Shown piece after piece: positions 1 through 6,715 of a DNA stretch of 12,149 bases. A program made the translations under genes and the position numbers. The stretch comes from an uncultured Candidatus Midichloriaceae bacterium (lineage in GTDB: Bacteria > Pseudomonadota > Alphaproteobacteria > Rickettsiales > Midichloriaceae): contig CAJQNX010000092.1 of assembly GCA_905479795.1 (NCBI GenBank), positions 1-12,149 on the forward strand. Direction: 5' to 3'. The first letter of the stretch is position 1, and every line of letters begins with the position of its first letter. Under the pieces are notes generated by a model, which saw only the letters and a program-made list of their open reading frames with translations, was not told the DNA's origin and made no database searches.

Positions 1-424
1 AATTTTCTAGATCTGCACCTCCCTCACGTAGTAATCTTAATCTTCCTCCTTCACTATCCCACTCATCATTGAAATATATCAGGAGTGTCAGCACCTTACC
101 TTTGGAATCTATATGTATTTTTCCATTACCTTTTTTACACACTCCTCTTGCTGTTATCATCACTGGACGCTCTGCTAAATCAACATCAAATTTCTTAGCC
201 ATAACTTCTCTAAATTCATCTCCCTCTAGTTCTTTTACAAACTCATTAAATTTAGCCTCGTAGCTTAATGAGGATAATGGAATACTGCCACTAGTTTCTA
301 TATTGGGGAATTCCTGGCTTAAGTCTTTTACATGATTTTTATTTATAAAATCCTTTATAACAAAGTATTTAAATGGCTCTTTATTAAGCTTAGCTTTGAT
401 GATGCTGTTGTAGTTGATATACAT
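1..424 (-). CDS. 2-oxoglutarate/Fe(II)-dependent oxygenase, partial (runs off left edge)
   Basis: A minus-strand frame is open from an ATG at 424 to the window edge (141 codons seen, no stop). It begins MYINYNSIIKAKLNK. Near the visible end it contains GKIHIDSKGKVLTLLIYFND, then WDSEGGRLRLLREGG. An H-x-D pair followed by a strand rich in L/I/Y, then W and GGxLRLL, is the pattern of the double-stranded beta-helix 2OG-Fe(II) oxygenases of the prolyl-4-hydroxylase-like group. His and Asp would be two of the three iron ligands. The distal His and the 2OG-binding Arg/Lys would lie beyond the left edge. The substrate cannot be told; family members hydroxylate proteins or small molecules. The ATG is the first in frame after a TAA about 24 nt upstream, and no clear Shine-Dalgarno sequence precedes it. 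Family assignment is fairly sure, function is not. Confidence 0.7.
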   Translation of the reverse strand, partial: MYINYNSIIKAKLNKEPFKYFVIKDFINKNHVKDLSQEFPNIETSGSIPLSSLSYEAKFNEFVKELEGDEFREVMAKKFDVDLAERPVMITARGVCKKGNGKIHIDSKGKVLTLLIYFNDEWDSEGGRLRLLREGGADLEN

Positions 425-598
425 TGCTATAGTACCAGTAGGTTTAGTTTAAACATTAATATACTAAGTCTGTCATTATTGTAAATAATAAAAATTTAAA
501 AAAATCATCATTATAAATCCTACATCTACATCATTTTTCACTTTCTTTTAATGTGCTTTAAACTCAACTTCACAGCGCCATTAAGCCTCATATTATTA
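425..598. other. AT-rich intergenic region
   Basis: This spacer lies between the end of the MFS gene and the start of the oxygenase, both on the minus strand. I see no convincing terminator hairpin with a T tract, no tRNA and no ORF of note. It contains a GTTTAAAC palindrome and weak A/T-only self-complementary stretches. Confidence 0.5.
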
Positions 599-2002
599 CT
601 ATACTATATTTTCAACTGATCTCGTTTTAGTGATCCCTAAAACTATATATATTCCTATAATTGCAATAATTGGAATAGCACAAAATCCATAAGCAAATAT
701 TTCTATAACTTTGTCTTTTGGAATGTAAGAAGTAGATGGCACTTTAGCAATATGCATTCCCAATGAAATTAGTAACGAAGAAATCACAACACCAAAACTA
801 ATAGATACTTGTCTACAAGCATTGAAAATGATATTTATAGTGCTTATTTCCTTCTTATTAAAATTAATCACACTTATTGTTTGAATTGGTGTGCCGCATA
901 ATCCACTAAATATACCTCTTATAAAAAATAAAATAAGACCAAAGATAAGCATGTTAGAATTGTTAATTAACATAATCATAGGGGTAAAAATAGCAATTCC
1001 AATTAATCCTACTGCAATTGGTAGGCTTGCTCCATATTTATTAAATAAATGGACTGAATATCGACTAATAACCATTGCTCCTACAGCTTGCATACCCATT
1101 AATAGCCCCGCTATCATAGCAGAAAAGCCAACACCCACCTGCAAAAATAATCCTATCATAAAGATTGCTCCAAAATGACATATTTGGAAACATAGTTGAA
1201 TCATATTGGCACGTACGAAAGTATTGTTTTTAAAGAACTTCAAGTTAATTAATGGATACTTATGATTTTTTTCAATTTTAATAAATAGCCAAAAAAGGGG
1301 TATCAAGGCCATTAGCCCCAATATTACAGATAAAGAAAAGCCAACTTTACTAAGTTGAGATAAATTATAAAATATATTAATTAAAATAATTGATGATATA
1401 ATAAATCCCATTAGATCAAGCGGGTACTTAACTTTATGGGATTCTTCTTTTAAATAAACAATAGAATAAATAGCTAGTAATAAACAAATTGGTCCTGAAA
1501 ATACAAAAACAAACTGCCAACTAAAAGTTTCTAATAGTATTCCACCAAAGAATGGAGCAATAGCAGGAGCTATTAGTGATGGAATAAAAGTAAAGCTAGT
1601 AATACTTGCATATTCTGATTTATCATAGACACGATAAATTATAGTCATTCCCACTGGTATTAGCATTCCACCACCAATACCTTGTGCAAATCTTAGGAAT
1701 ATTAATTGATTTAGAGTTGTAGCAAAAGCGCATAATGTTGAGCCAATACCAAAAATTAGCATTGCAAGAATATAAATCTTTTTAAGACCAAATCTATCGC
1801 TTACCCATCCACTAATAGGTATCGAAAGCGCAAGAGCTAACAGAAATGATAAATTAATCCATTCTGTAGCTATGATTGATACATTCAAATATTTTGCAAC
1901 AGTAGGCAATGTAACGTTTACTATAGTTAAATCTAGTCTATCTAGGAAAAGTACTATTGTATATATTATGGCAATAGTTTTCTTATAACTTAGCTTAGTC
2001 AT
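599..2002 (-). CDS. MFS drug:proton antiporter, DHA2 (EmrB/QacA) type
   Basis: A 467-residue inner-membrane protein dominated by hydrophobic segments, as expected for a 12-14 helix major facilitator that exports drugs or other small compounds in exchange for protons. Helix 1 carries a DHA2 D1-like motif, DLTIVNVTLP (24-33). The loop between helices 2 and 3 has motif A, GWVSDRFGLKK (65-75). Motif B is RFAQGIGGG (104-112) in helix 4, with its conserved Arg and Gly-rich face. Helix 5 carries a motif-C-like PSLIAPAIAPFFGG (141-154), where the usual GP pair is replaced by AP, a mild deviation from classical antiporters. The gene is complete, starting at an ATG with only a weak ribosome binding site, and is not in an obvious operon. 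No EmrA-type membrane-fusion partner lies next to it, so the substrate is unknown. A role in other solute export is possible. Confidence 0.85.
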   Translation of the reverse strand: MTKLSYKKTIAIIYTIVLFLDRLDLTIVNVTLPTVAKYLNVSIIATEWINLSFLLALALSIPISGWVSDRFGLKKIYILAMLIFGIGSTLCAFATTLNQLIFLRFAQGIGGGMLIPVGMTIIYRVYDKSEYASITSFTFIPSLIAPAIAPFFGGILLETFSWQFVFVFSGPICLLLAIYSIVYLKEESHKVKYPLDLMGFIISSIILINIFYNLSQLSKVGFSLSVILGLMALIPLFWLFIKIEKNHKYPLINLKFFKNNTFVRANMIQLCFQICHFGAIFMIGLFLQVGVGFSAMIAGLLMGMQAVGAMVISRYSVHLFNKYGASLPIAVGLIGIAIFTPMIMLINNSNMLIFGLILFFIRGIFSGLCGTPIQTISVINFNKKEISTINIIFNACRQVSISFGVVISSLLISLGMHIAKVPSTSYIPKDKVIEIFAYGFCAIPIIAIIGIYIVLGITKTRSVENIV

Positions 2003-2016
2003 TATGTTTCATATTT

Positions 2017-2044
2017 TTGATAAAACTCGGGAACGTTGGTACAA
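2017..2044 (-). promoter_or_regulatory. Possible promoter of the MFS gene
   Basis: Read on the minus strand, TTGTAC (2044-2039) and TATCAA (2022-2017) are separated by 16 nt, a reasonable sigma-70 pair just upstream of the ATG at 2002. The implied leader would be very short. AT-rich sequence makes chance matches common. Confidence 0.25.
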
Positions 2045-2053
2045 CTGTGTCAT

Positions 2054-2066
2054 GCCTGTATCAGGC
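2054..2066. repeat. Small GC-rich hairpin in the divergent intergenic region
   Basis: GCCTG-TAT-CAGGC forms a 5-bp stem with a 3-nt loop, followed on the plus strand by TAATTTTT. It stands out as GC-rich in this AT-rich spacer. It resembles a short plus-strand terminator, but no plus-strand gene precedes it. A wider CGTTG (2034-2038) / CAACG (2078-2082) pair encloses it. It could be an operator or a fold in the spacer. Confidence 0.3.
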
Positions 2067-2213
2067 TAATTTTTCTACAACGGAAAATTATATTTCCCCA
2101 AGCTTAATCTTAATCTATCAGGGAACATAATGTCAAGTTGAGATACGGCAAAAGCCCAATCTTCCAATAAAACTTAGTTGCCTAAATACAAAGCAAAATA
2201 AGCATTAATTATT

Positions 2214-2242
2214 TTGATTACTGCTTTAGGCTGTGCTATTAA
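2214..2242 (+). promoter_or_regulatory. Possible promoter of the plus-strand membrane-protein gene
   Basis: TTGATT (2214-2219) and TATTAA (2237-2242) with a 17-nt spacer form a fair sigma-70 promoter whose start site would fall near 2249. It sits about 30 nt before the ATG at 2271. This argues that the TTG at 2214, which is in frame with the gene, is a -35 box rather than a start codon. Confidence 0.35.
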
Positions 2243-2270
2243 GATAGTCGAAGTTTTTATTAAGAAAATA

Positions 2271-2867
2271 ATGCTAGGTAAAATCAAAGAATTATTAAAT
2301 ACAAAACATGCTGCTTCATTTTTTATGATGTTAGCAATATTTTTTGTTGTAAAAGTGGTTGTTTACGTCGCCGCAATTATATCGCTACCTGTATTTCTTT
2401 ATTTTATAAAAACCGCCTATACTATATCAAACAATGAAGAATTTTATCAGTTTTTTAAAAATACAGCGTTAAAATACTTTTCTGAGGATGGAGATAATTT
2501 CAAAATTGAATCAGCTATTTTTTTTCTTATTTTATTTAAAGTGTCACTAGTTACTGCAATTTTCGTTTGTGTATTTTTTATTCAATTTATATTTTGCTTT
2601 ATTGTGTTCAAAAGTATCAAAAAGTATTTTACATTTAGAGATTTTTATTTAGAAAGCACCAAAGGTCTTAAAGGAGAAATTAAGTTTATAGCTCTCTGGA
2701 TATTTTTATATGGATTATGTACTTTTTTAACAAAAATTTCAGGATTTGAGAGTAAATTATATATGCAATTAGTATATTTCTATCAAGCAGGCATATTCTA
2801 TTTACTGATCAATAAAGGATGCTTTGGTTGCAAAATAAAAAAGCGAAGCAGGAGTATAAAAAGATGA
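2271..2867 (+). CDS. Unrecognised multi-pass membrane protein
   Basis: A 198-residue protein if begun at the ATG at 2271. The frame is open a little further back to a TTG at 2214, but the ATG is preferred because a plausible promoter occupies the upstream part. The sequence is mostly hydrophobic. There is one strong segment near the N terminus (from SFFMMLAIFFVVKVVVYVAA), a second in the middle (AIFFLILFKVSLVTAIFVCV), and two weaker ones towards the end (FIALWIFLYGLCTFL and MQLVYFYQAGIFYLLIN). The C-terminal tail is basic with two cysteines (GCFGCKIKKRSRSIKR). I do not recognise a family. It is the only plus-strand gene in the left half and converges with coq7. A role as an integral inner-membrane protein is all that can be said. 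Confidence 0.65.
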   Translation: MLGKIKELLNTKHAASFFMMLAIFFVVKVVVYVAAIISLPVFLYFIKTAYTISNNEEFYQFFKNTALKYFSEDGDNFKIESAIFFLILFKVSLVTAIFVCVFFIQFIFCFIVFKSIKKYFTFRDFYLESTKGLKGEIKFIALWIFLYGLCTFLTKISGFESKLYMQLVYFYQAGIFYLLINKGCFGCKIKKRSRSIKR

Positions 2868-2879
2868 TTATGATAAATT

Positions 2880-2901
2880 ATTCCATTCTGTAGTATGGGA
2901 T
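2880..2901. terminator. Weak hairpin between convergent genes
   Basis: ATTCCAT (2880-2886) can pair with ATGGGAT (2895-2901), seven pairs including one G-T, around an 8-nt loop. It lies exactly between the plus-strand membrane-protein gene and coq7, which converge here. No proper T tract follows on either strand, so termination is only a guess. Confidence 0.25.
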
Positions 2902-2904
2902 ACA

Positions 2905-3435
2905 TTAAAATCTTTTACTAAGCCAAATTGCACATTTGCTAGCTTTTTTTATGCAGGTAGTTAGCACTGTGTATCCAGGAGATTCTAAAGCATCATTTTC
3001 TATTCCTATCTCTTTGTGCTCAGCTTCTTCTTGTTGAAATTTTTTAATTTTATTAAGCAGCATCTTTTCTTTGGGATTTTTTTTCAATTTTTCTATCTGC
3101 TGCTGATAGTGCTCCTCGATGACCTCTTCAACTGCCACTGTGCAAGCCATAGCAGATTTACTTCCCATTTTTGCAGTAATAGCACCAAGTGCAAAACCAA
3201 GTTTATTCCATAAAGGCATTAAAAGTGTGGGTCTAATATCTCTATTAATTAGCTCCTTATCAAAAAAATCTAAATGTTCTAATTCCTGTTTATACATATG
3301 CTTTACTGTTTCCAAATCTTCATCATTTTTTAAATATTTAATTTGCCCTTCATATATTCTTTTTGCACCAAATTCTCCAGCATGATTGACCCTAATGGTC
3401 TGCTCTATAAAATTCTTATTACTATTTTTATTCAT
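2905..3435 (-). CDS. coq7: Demethoxyubiquinone hydroxylase, di-iron Coq7 family
   Basis: A 176-residue protein matching the Coq7/CLK-1 family, which hydroxylates the demethoxyubiquinone ring in the penultimate step of ubiquinone synthesis at the inner membrane. The carboxylate-bridged di-iron site is visible: Glu21 in NHAGEFGA, the ExxH pair Glu51/His54 in QELEHLDFF, the Glu-rich AVEEVIEEHY (101-110), and the final ExxH pair Glu137/His140 in QEEAEHKEIG. Length is normal for the short bacterial form. The C terminus ends in the usual CAIWLSKRF-like segment. The gene starts 2 nt after the dsbB stop codon, so the two are almost certainly translated from one message. It is the last gene of the thioredoxin-ccoG-dsbB-coq7 group. 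DsbB passes electrons to the quinone that Coq7 helps to make. Confidence 0.95.
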   Translation of the reverse strand: MNKNSNKNFIEQTIRVNHAGEFGAKRIYEGQIKYLKNDEDLETVKHMYKQELEHLDFFDKELINRDIRPTLLMPLWNKLGFALGAITAKMGSKSAMACTVAVEEVIEEHYQQQIEKLKKNPKEKMLLNKIKKFQQEEAEHKEIGIENDALESPGYTVLTTCIKKASKCAIWLSKRF

Positions 3436-3437
3436 TT

Positions 3438-3926
3438 TTATTTACTCAATTTTTTACTTAATTGTATTATTAATATAAAGAAAACTATAGTATACACTAT
3501 ATTCCATATGTTCATCGATACACCTAAAAATTCATAACTAACTTGGTCACAAAGAACATAATCTTGATTTACTAACATCTTTTTATAGTCCTCAAAATTT
3601 CCAGCATTATTTAAATTATTTACGCAACCACTTTGAAATTTAAAAAATCTTTTTTCTATTCCATAATGAAAAATTGCTATAGAAAAATTAACTATTAGTA
3701 AAATTTCAATAATAAGACTAATGATTTTACTAGATAGCTTTTTAAATAATTTAGTAAGATCAATTACTACTATAATTGTTATTATAATATAAGGAATTCT
3801 TTGATAAATACATAATTTACAAGGCTGAATTTCAAAAAAATATTCAGAAATATATGCAATCACCAAAGGTATCAAACTGAAAACTAAAATTATAATTTTC
3901 TTATTTGAAAAAAATTTCTCTAACAT
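3438..3926 (-). CDS. dsbB: Disulfide bond formation protein DsbB
   Basis: A 162-residue membrane protein with four hydrophobic segments. It carries the DsbB redox-centre pattern: a CxxC in PCKLCIYQR (Cys36 and Cys39) at the end of the first periplasmic loop, and a second pair, Cys101 in FQSGCVNN and Cys126 in YVLCDQVSY, in the second loop. The family re-oxidises the periplasmic dithiol oxidase DsbA and hands the electrons to ubiquinone. No dsbA lies in the window. Spacing to ccoG is 15 nt upstream and to coq7 2 nt downstream, so it sits inside an operon. The ribosome binding site is weak (AGAAAG). The Arg in CIYQR after the first CxxC is the one usually linked to quinone interaction in this family. 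Confidence 0.93.
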   Translation of the reverse strand: MLEKFFSNKKIIILVFSLIPLVIAYISEYFFEIQPCKLCIYQRIPYIIITIIVVIDLTKLFKKLSSKIISLIIEILLIVNFSIAIFHYGIEKRFFKFQSGCVNNLNNAGNFEDYKKMLVNQDYVLCDQVSYEFLGVSMNIWNIVYTIVFFILIIQLSKKLSK

Positions 3927-3941
3927 AGCTTTCTAAAAATA

Positions 3942-5318
3942 TTAGTTAAAAACAAATAGATTTCTTTCCTTATATATTTTACCATTCTCAGTATCTTGTA
4001 AAATTAAATTAAAGCTCTTTTCATGCAATGAATCACTATTTGACCAAATAAAAATTCTAAACCTATCTTCTGCTTCTGATTCTAAATCAATAAGACATTT
4101 TTTTTCAAAACACTTAGTTTCACTTTGTATTCTTATCTCATGTGGCTCTAGTTCTTCTACATAAACCATAAGTTTCCTAAATTTTACAGATTTATTCTGA
4201 ATTTTCAATGTAAATGTATTACGTATCTGTCCGTTTGGCGTCATTGTAAAAAGTGGCGCTCTCTCCTTTATCAACGATATACTTATATCCGATTTATTTA
4301 TTAGGCTATTTATTGTAAAAATAGAGAAAACAAAAAATATAGCAGCATAAAAAAGGTTTTTAACTTTAAATATTTTTTTTATTATCTTTTCATCTACCAG
4401 TCCATTTTTTAAAGCATTTAAACTGGTATATAAAATCAGATTTTTTTCTTTACCTACTTTTTCCATCACTTCATTACAAGCGTCAACACACAATCCACAT
4501 CCAATGCATTCCATTTGTAATCCATCCCTTATATCTATTCCTGTAGGACACACTAAAACACATCTAAAACAATCAATGCAGTCTCCAGACTTTTGCTCTA
4601 CTTGTTTACCCCTAGGATCACCTCTATAGTGATTGTATGTCACCAATTTTGTATCATTTTCAATCATTGCAGATTGAAATCTTCCATATGGGCACATGTG
4701 AATACAAACCTTCTCTCTTAAAAGTCCAGCAAAAATATAAGTTGTGAATGTAAGCGAGAATAGCCAAATTTTAGTAGAAAAAGTTAGATTAAAATTAACG
4801 ATATTTATTGCTAAATCAAAAATATCCTGAAAATAAGCTACCCAACTAAAAGCAAATATAAATGCAAGTGAGAGCCATGTTAAATAGGTTGAAGATTTTT
4901 TTATAAATTTTTCTTTAGTAAGGCTAGACTCATTGAATCTAATTCGGTTATTTCTATCTCCCTGAAAAAAAATTTCAATTTTTATGAACAAGTCAGTAAA
5001 AACTGTTTGAGGGCAAGTATATCCACACCATAGTCTTCCATAAAGCGTTGTGAAAACAAATAGTATTATGGCTGATAGGATCAGGATTATAGTTATATAA
5101 TAAATTTCATCTGTCCAAATTTGCAAACCAAAAAAATAACCTTTTCTTGCTGGCAAATCAATCATGATGGCTTGATTTGGCAATCCTATTCCTCTATCCC
5201 ATCTGATCCAGGAACCAAAAAAATATATAGCCAGTAAAAGGTAGTTGACTCGATTTTTAATTGATCTATATCTACCATGAACTGATTGAGGGAAAATTTT
5301 CCCTGTCTCAGAAGTCAT
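3942..5318 (-). CDS. ccoG: Cytochrome c oxidase accessory protein CcoG (FixG/RdxA family)
   Basis: A 458-residue inner-membrane iron-sulfur protein. The N-terminal half has several membrane segments and two cysteine motifs next to the membrane: LWCGYTCPQ (Cys98, Cys102) and CIHMCP (Cys205, Cys209). A cytoplasmic ferredoxin-like part follows with two [4Fe-4S] motifs: Cys247/250/253/257 then Pro, and Cys271/274/277 with Cys281. After another membrane segment (about 323-340) comes a beta-rich C-terminal domain typical of FixG. CcoG is a cupric reductase that helps deliver copper to cbb3-type oxidases. Here it is not beside ccoNOPQ or ccoHIS, but between a thioredoxin gene (24-nt gap) and dsbB (15-nt gap). 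That suggests a cbb3 oxidase encoded elsewhere. All cluster cysteines are intact and length is normal. Confidence 0.95.
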   Translation of the reverse strand: MTSETGKIFPQSVHGRYRSIKNRVNYLLLAIYFFGSWIRWDRGIGLPNQAIMIDLPARKGYFFGLQIWTDEIYYITIILILSAIILFVFTTLYGRLWCGYTCPQTVFTDLFIKIEIFFQGDRNNRIRFNESSLTKEKFIKKSSTYLTWLSLAFIFAFSWVAYFQDIFDLAINIVNFNLTFSTKIWLFSLTFTTYIFAGLLREKVCIHMCPYGRFQSAMIENDTKLVTYNHYRGDPRGKQVEQKSGDCIDCFRCVLVCPTGIDIRDGLQMECIGCGLCVDACNEVMEKVGKEKNLILYTSLNALKNGLVDEKIIKKIFKVKNLFYAAIFFVFSIFTINSLINKSDISISLIKERAPLFTMTPNGQIRNTFTLKIQNKSVKFRKLMVYVEELEPHEIRIQSETKCFEKKCLIDLESEAEDRFRIFIWSNSDSLHEKSFNLILQDTENGKIYKERNLFVFN

Positions 5319-5342
5319 TTCAAAATTTATAAAATAGTATTG

Positions 5343-5681
5343 TTACTCTAGTGATAAGTTATACTCTTCCACATTTTTCTCAATCCATTCTATAAGTGCA
5401 GTTTTTTGAACTGTACCAATTTTAGTATCAATATGCTCTCCATTTCTAAACATCATCAGAGTGGGTATGCTTCTTATACCTAATCTAGCTGGAGTTTCTG
5501 GGCACTCATCAATGTTCATTGACATGACTTTAACTCTAGCTTCGATTGTATCAGAAACCTCTTTTACTATTGGTAAAGAAACTTTGCACGGACCACACCA
5601 TTCAGCCCAAAAATCAACTATTGAAATCCCTTTGTATTTTTCAATTTCTTGATGAAAATCTTTATCTGTAACAGGTAACAT
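5343..5681 (-). CDS. trxA: Thioredoxin
   Basis: A 112-residue thioredoxin if started at the ATG at 5681, the size of a classical TrxA. The active site WCGPCK has Cys29 and Cys32, preceded by VDFWAEW. The cis-proline loop is RSIPTLMMF, followed by GxxxDxxxG-like residues. The frame continues 20 codons upstream to a TTG at 5741. That extension has no family counterpart and overlaps a near-perfect promoter (its TTG is part of TTGACA), so the ATG is preferred; AAAAGAAGA just before it serves as a weak ribosome binding site. The protein reduces disulfides in the cytoplasm. It is the first gene of the operon with ccoG, dsbB and coq7. No signal peptide is seen in the short form. The gene symbol is by family resemblance only. 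Confidence 0.9.
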   Translation of the reverse strand: MLPVTDKDFHQEIEKYKGISIVDFWAEWCGPCKVSLPIVKEVSDTIEARVKVMSMNIDECPETPARLGIRSIPTLMMFRNGEHIDTKIGTVQKTALIEWIEKNVEEYNLSLE

Positions 5682-5712
5682 TCTTCTTTTTGATAAATTA
5701 AATTCTGCCCAG

Positions 5713-5741
5713 ATGCTATTAAAACTTAAAATAAATGTCAA
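5713..5741 (-). promoter_or_regulatory. Promoter of the trx-ccoG-dsbB-coq7 operon
   Basis: On the minus strand a perfect -35 box TTGACA (5741-5736) is followed by a 17-nt spacer and a -10-like TAGCAT (5718-5713). Transcription would start near 5706, about 25 nt before the thioredoxin ATG at 5681. This is the best sigma-70 match I found in the window. Confidence 0.6.
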
Positions 5742-5748
5742 TATGTAG

Positions 5749-5776
5749 TTGAAATATTTATAATAAAGTTTATAAA
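5749..5776 (+). promoter_or_regulatory. Probable promoter of infA-maf
   Basis: TTGAAA (5749-5754) and TATAAA (5771-5776), 16 nt apart, lie about 50 nt before the infA ATG. Their start site would be back to back with the divergent thioredoxin promoter. Other TATA-like hexamers are nearby (for example around 5779), so the exact -10 is uncertain. Confidence 0.4.
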
Positions 5777-5823
5777 GTATATAAGTCTAAATAAGATTAA
5801 TAATTTATAGTTATTTTGTAATT

Positions 5824-6039
5824 ATGGCAAAAGATGACATCATTGAAATAAGAGGAAAAGTTATAGAACTATTGCCTAACGCAACTTTTAGAGTAGAACT
5901 TGAAAATGGTCATCAAATAATTGCATACACCTCAGGAAAAATGAGGAAAAATAGAATCAGAGTCCTAGCAGGAGATGAAGTTACGGTTGAAATGACTCCA
6001 TACGATTTGACAAAAGGCAGAGTTAGTCACAGGCACTAA
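5824..6039 (+). CDS. infA: Translation initiation factor IF-1
   Basis: A 71-residue protein covering the full S1/OB-fold factor. It opens MAKDDIIEIRGKVIELLPNA, continues with FRVELENGHQIIAYTSGKMR and ends DLTKGRVSHRH, all characteristic IF-1 segments. IF-1 binds the A site of the 30S subunit during initiation. Length equals the usual 71-72 residues and the ATG is unambiguous. No good Shine-Dalgarno sequence is visible upstream; the leader is almost pure A/T. The stop codon is 6 nt before the maf ATG, so the two are cotranscribed, an arrangement I associate with Rickettsiales. Confidence 0.97.
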   Translation: MAKDDIIEIRGKVIELLPNATFRVELENGHQIIAYTSGKMRKNRIRVLAGDEVTVEMTPYDLTKGRVSHRH

Positions 6040-6045
6040 GTATTT

Positions 6046-6630
6046 ATGTATCAATTTGTACTTGCATCATCTTCACCCAGAAGAGTCTCCTTACTCGAAA
6101 GCATTGGATATAGACCAGATAAAATAGTACCTGCAAATATTGACGAAACCCCAAAAGAAAAAGAATTACCTGCAAAATTAGCTGAAAGATTGGCTGTTGA
6201 AAAAGCATCAAAAGTGCACAAACAATTTCCTGAGAGCTTAATCCTTGGAGCTGATACAATTGTAGCAAGAGGCAGATTAATAATTCCTAAGCCAAAGGAT
6301 GAAACAGAAGCACTTAAATACCTAAAATTACTGTCAGGTAGAAGACACGTAGTATACACAGGTGTGTGCATCATAAAGGGTGACATATGTCTAAAAAAAA
6401 TAGTACAAACAAAGTTAAAATTCAAGTTATTCACAAATCAAGAAATTGATAATCTGATTACCTCAAATGAATGGAAGGATAAATCAGGGGGCTATGCATT
6501 GCAAGGAGTTGCAGGAGCTTATATCAGCTGGATAAGTGGCCACCCAAGCAATGTAATAGGATTACCTGTACATGAAACCTATAAAATTTTAAGTGGCATA
6601 GGCTTGAAACAAACTATACCAATAATTTAA
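6046..6630 (+). CDS. maf: Maf-family nucleoside triphosphate pyrophosphatase
   Basis: A 194-residue Maf protein, the normal length. The signature ASSSPRR (7-13) near the N terminus, DETP (33-36), the catalytic-Asp segment GADTIV (Asp70) and the C-terminal GGYALQGVAGAYI (148-160) with SNVIGLP (168-174) are all present. Maf proteins hydrolyse non-canonical or regulatory nucleoside triphosphates (dTTP/UTP or m7GTP subgroups) to monophosphates, protecting nucleic acids and influencing septum formation. The subgroup cannot be fixed from what I see. It follows infA by 6 nt and converges with the broken gene at 6716-7387. A hairpin begins 24 nt after its stop. Confidence 0.95.
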   Translation: MYQFVLASSSPRRVSLLESIGYRPDKIVPANIDETPKEKELPAKLAERLAVEKASKVHKQFPESLILGADTIVARGRLIIPKPKDETEALKYLKLLSGRRHVVYTGVCIIKGDICLKKIVQTKLKFKLFTNQEIDNLITSNEWKDKSGGYALQGVAGAYISWISGHPSNVIGLPVHETYKILSGIGLKQTIPII

Positions 6631-6654
6631 GTTTCTAAAAATTAAATAAAAATA

Positions 6655-6688
6655 AGAAGAGGTTTATTATTTTTAATAACCCTCTTCT
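6655..6688. terminator. Intrinsic terminator hairpin between convergent genes
   Basis: AGAAGAGG plus TTTATTA (6655-6669) pairs with TAATAACCCTCTTCT (6674-6688): 14 of 15 positions pair around a TTTT loop, with one T-C mismatch at 6663/6680. On the minus strand the stem is followed by a T-rich tract (TTATTTTTATTTAATTTTT region), so it best serves the minus-strand gene that stops at 6716. As a bare stem it may also end maf transcripts from the other side. Confidence 0.65.
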
Positions 6689-6715
6689 ATAAGGAAGATA
6701 CTAAATAAGTTAATT

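Noticed and set aside
69..263. Plus-strand 64-codon ORF
   Set aside because: Antisense to the partial 2OG-Fe(II) oxygenase, whose minus-strand frame has clear motifs.
2003..2213. tRNA or other stable RNA gene in the spacer
   Set aside because: No cloverleaf, no T-loop sequence and no acceptor-stem pairing could be built.
5682..5741. N-terminal extension of thioredoxin from the TTG at 5741
   Set aside because: The 20 extra codons match no thioredoxin feature, are not a convincing signal peptide and coincide with the promoter.
6044..6434. Minus-strand ORFs across maf
   Set aside because: Shadows of maf, which has its complete family signature on the plus strand.
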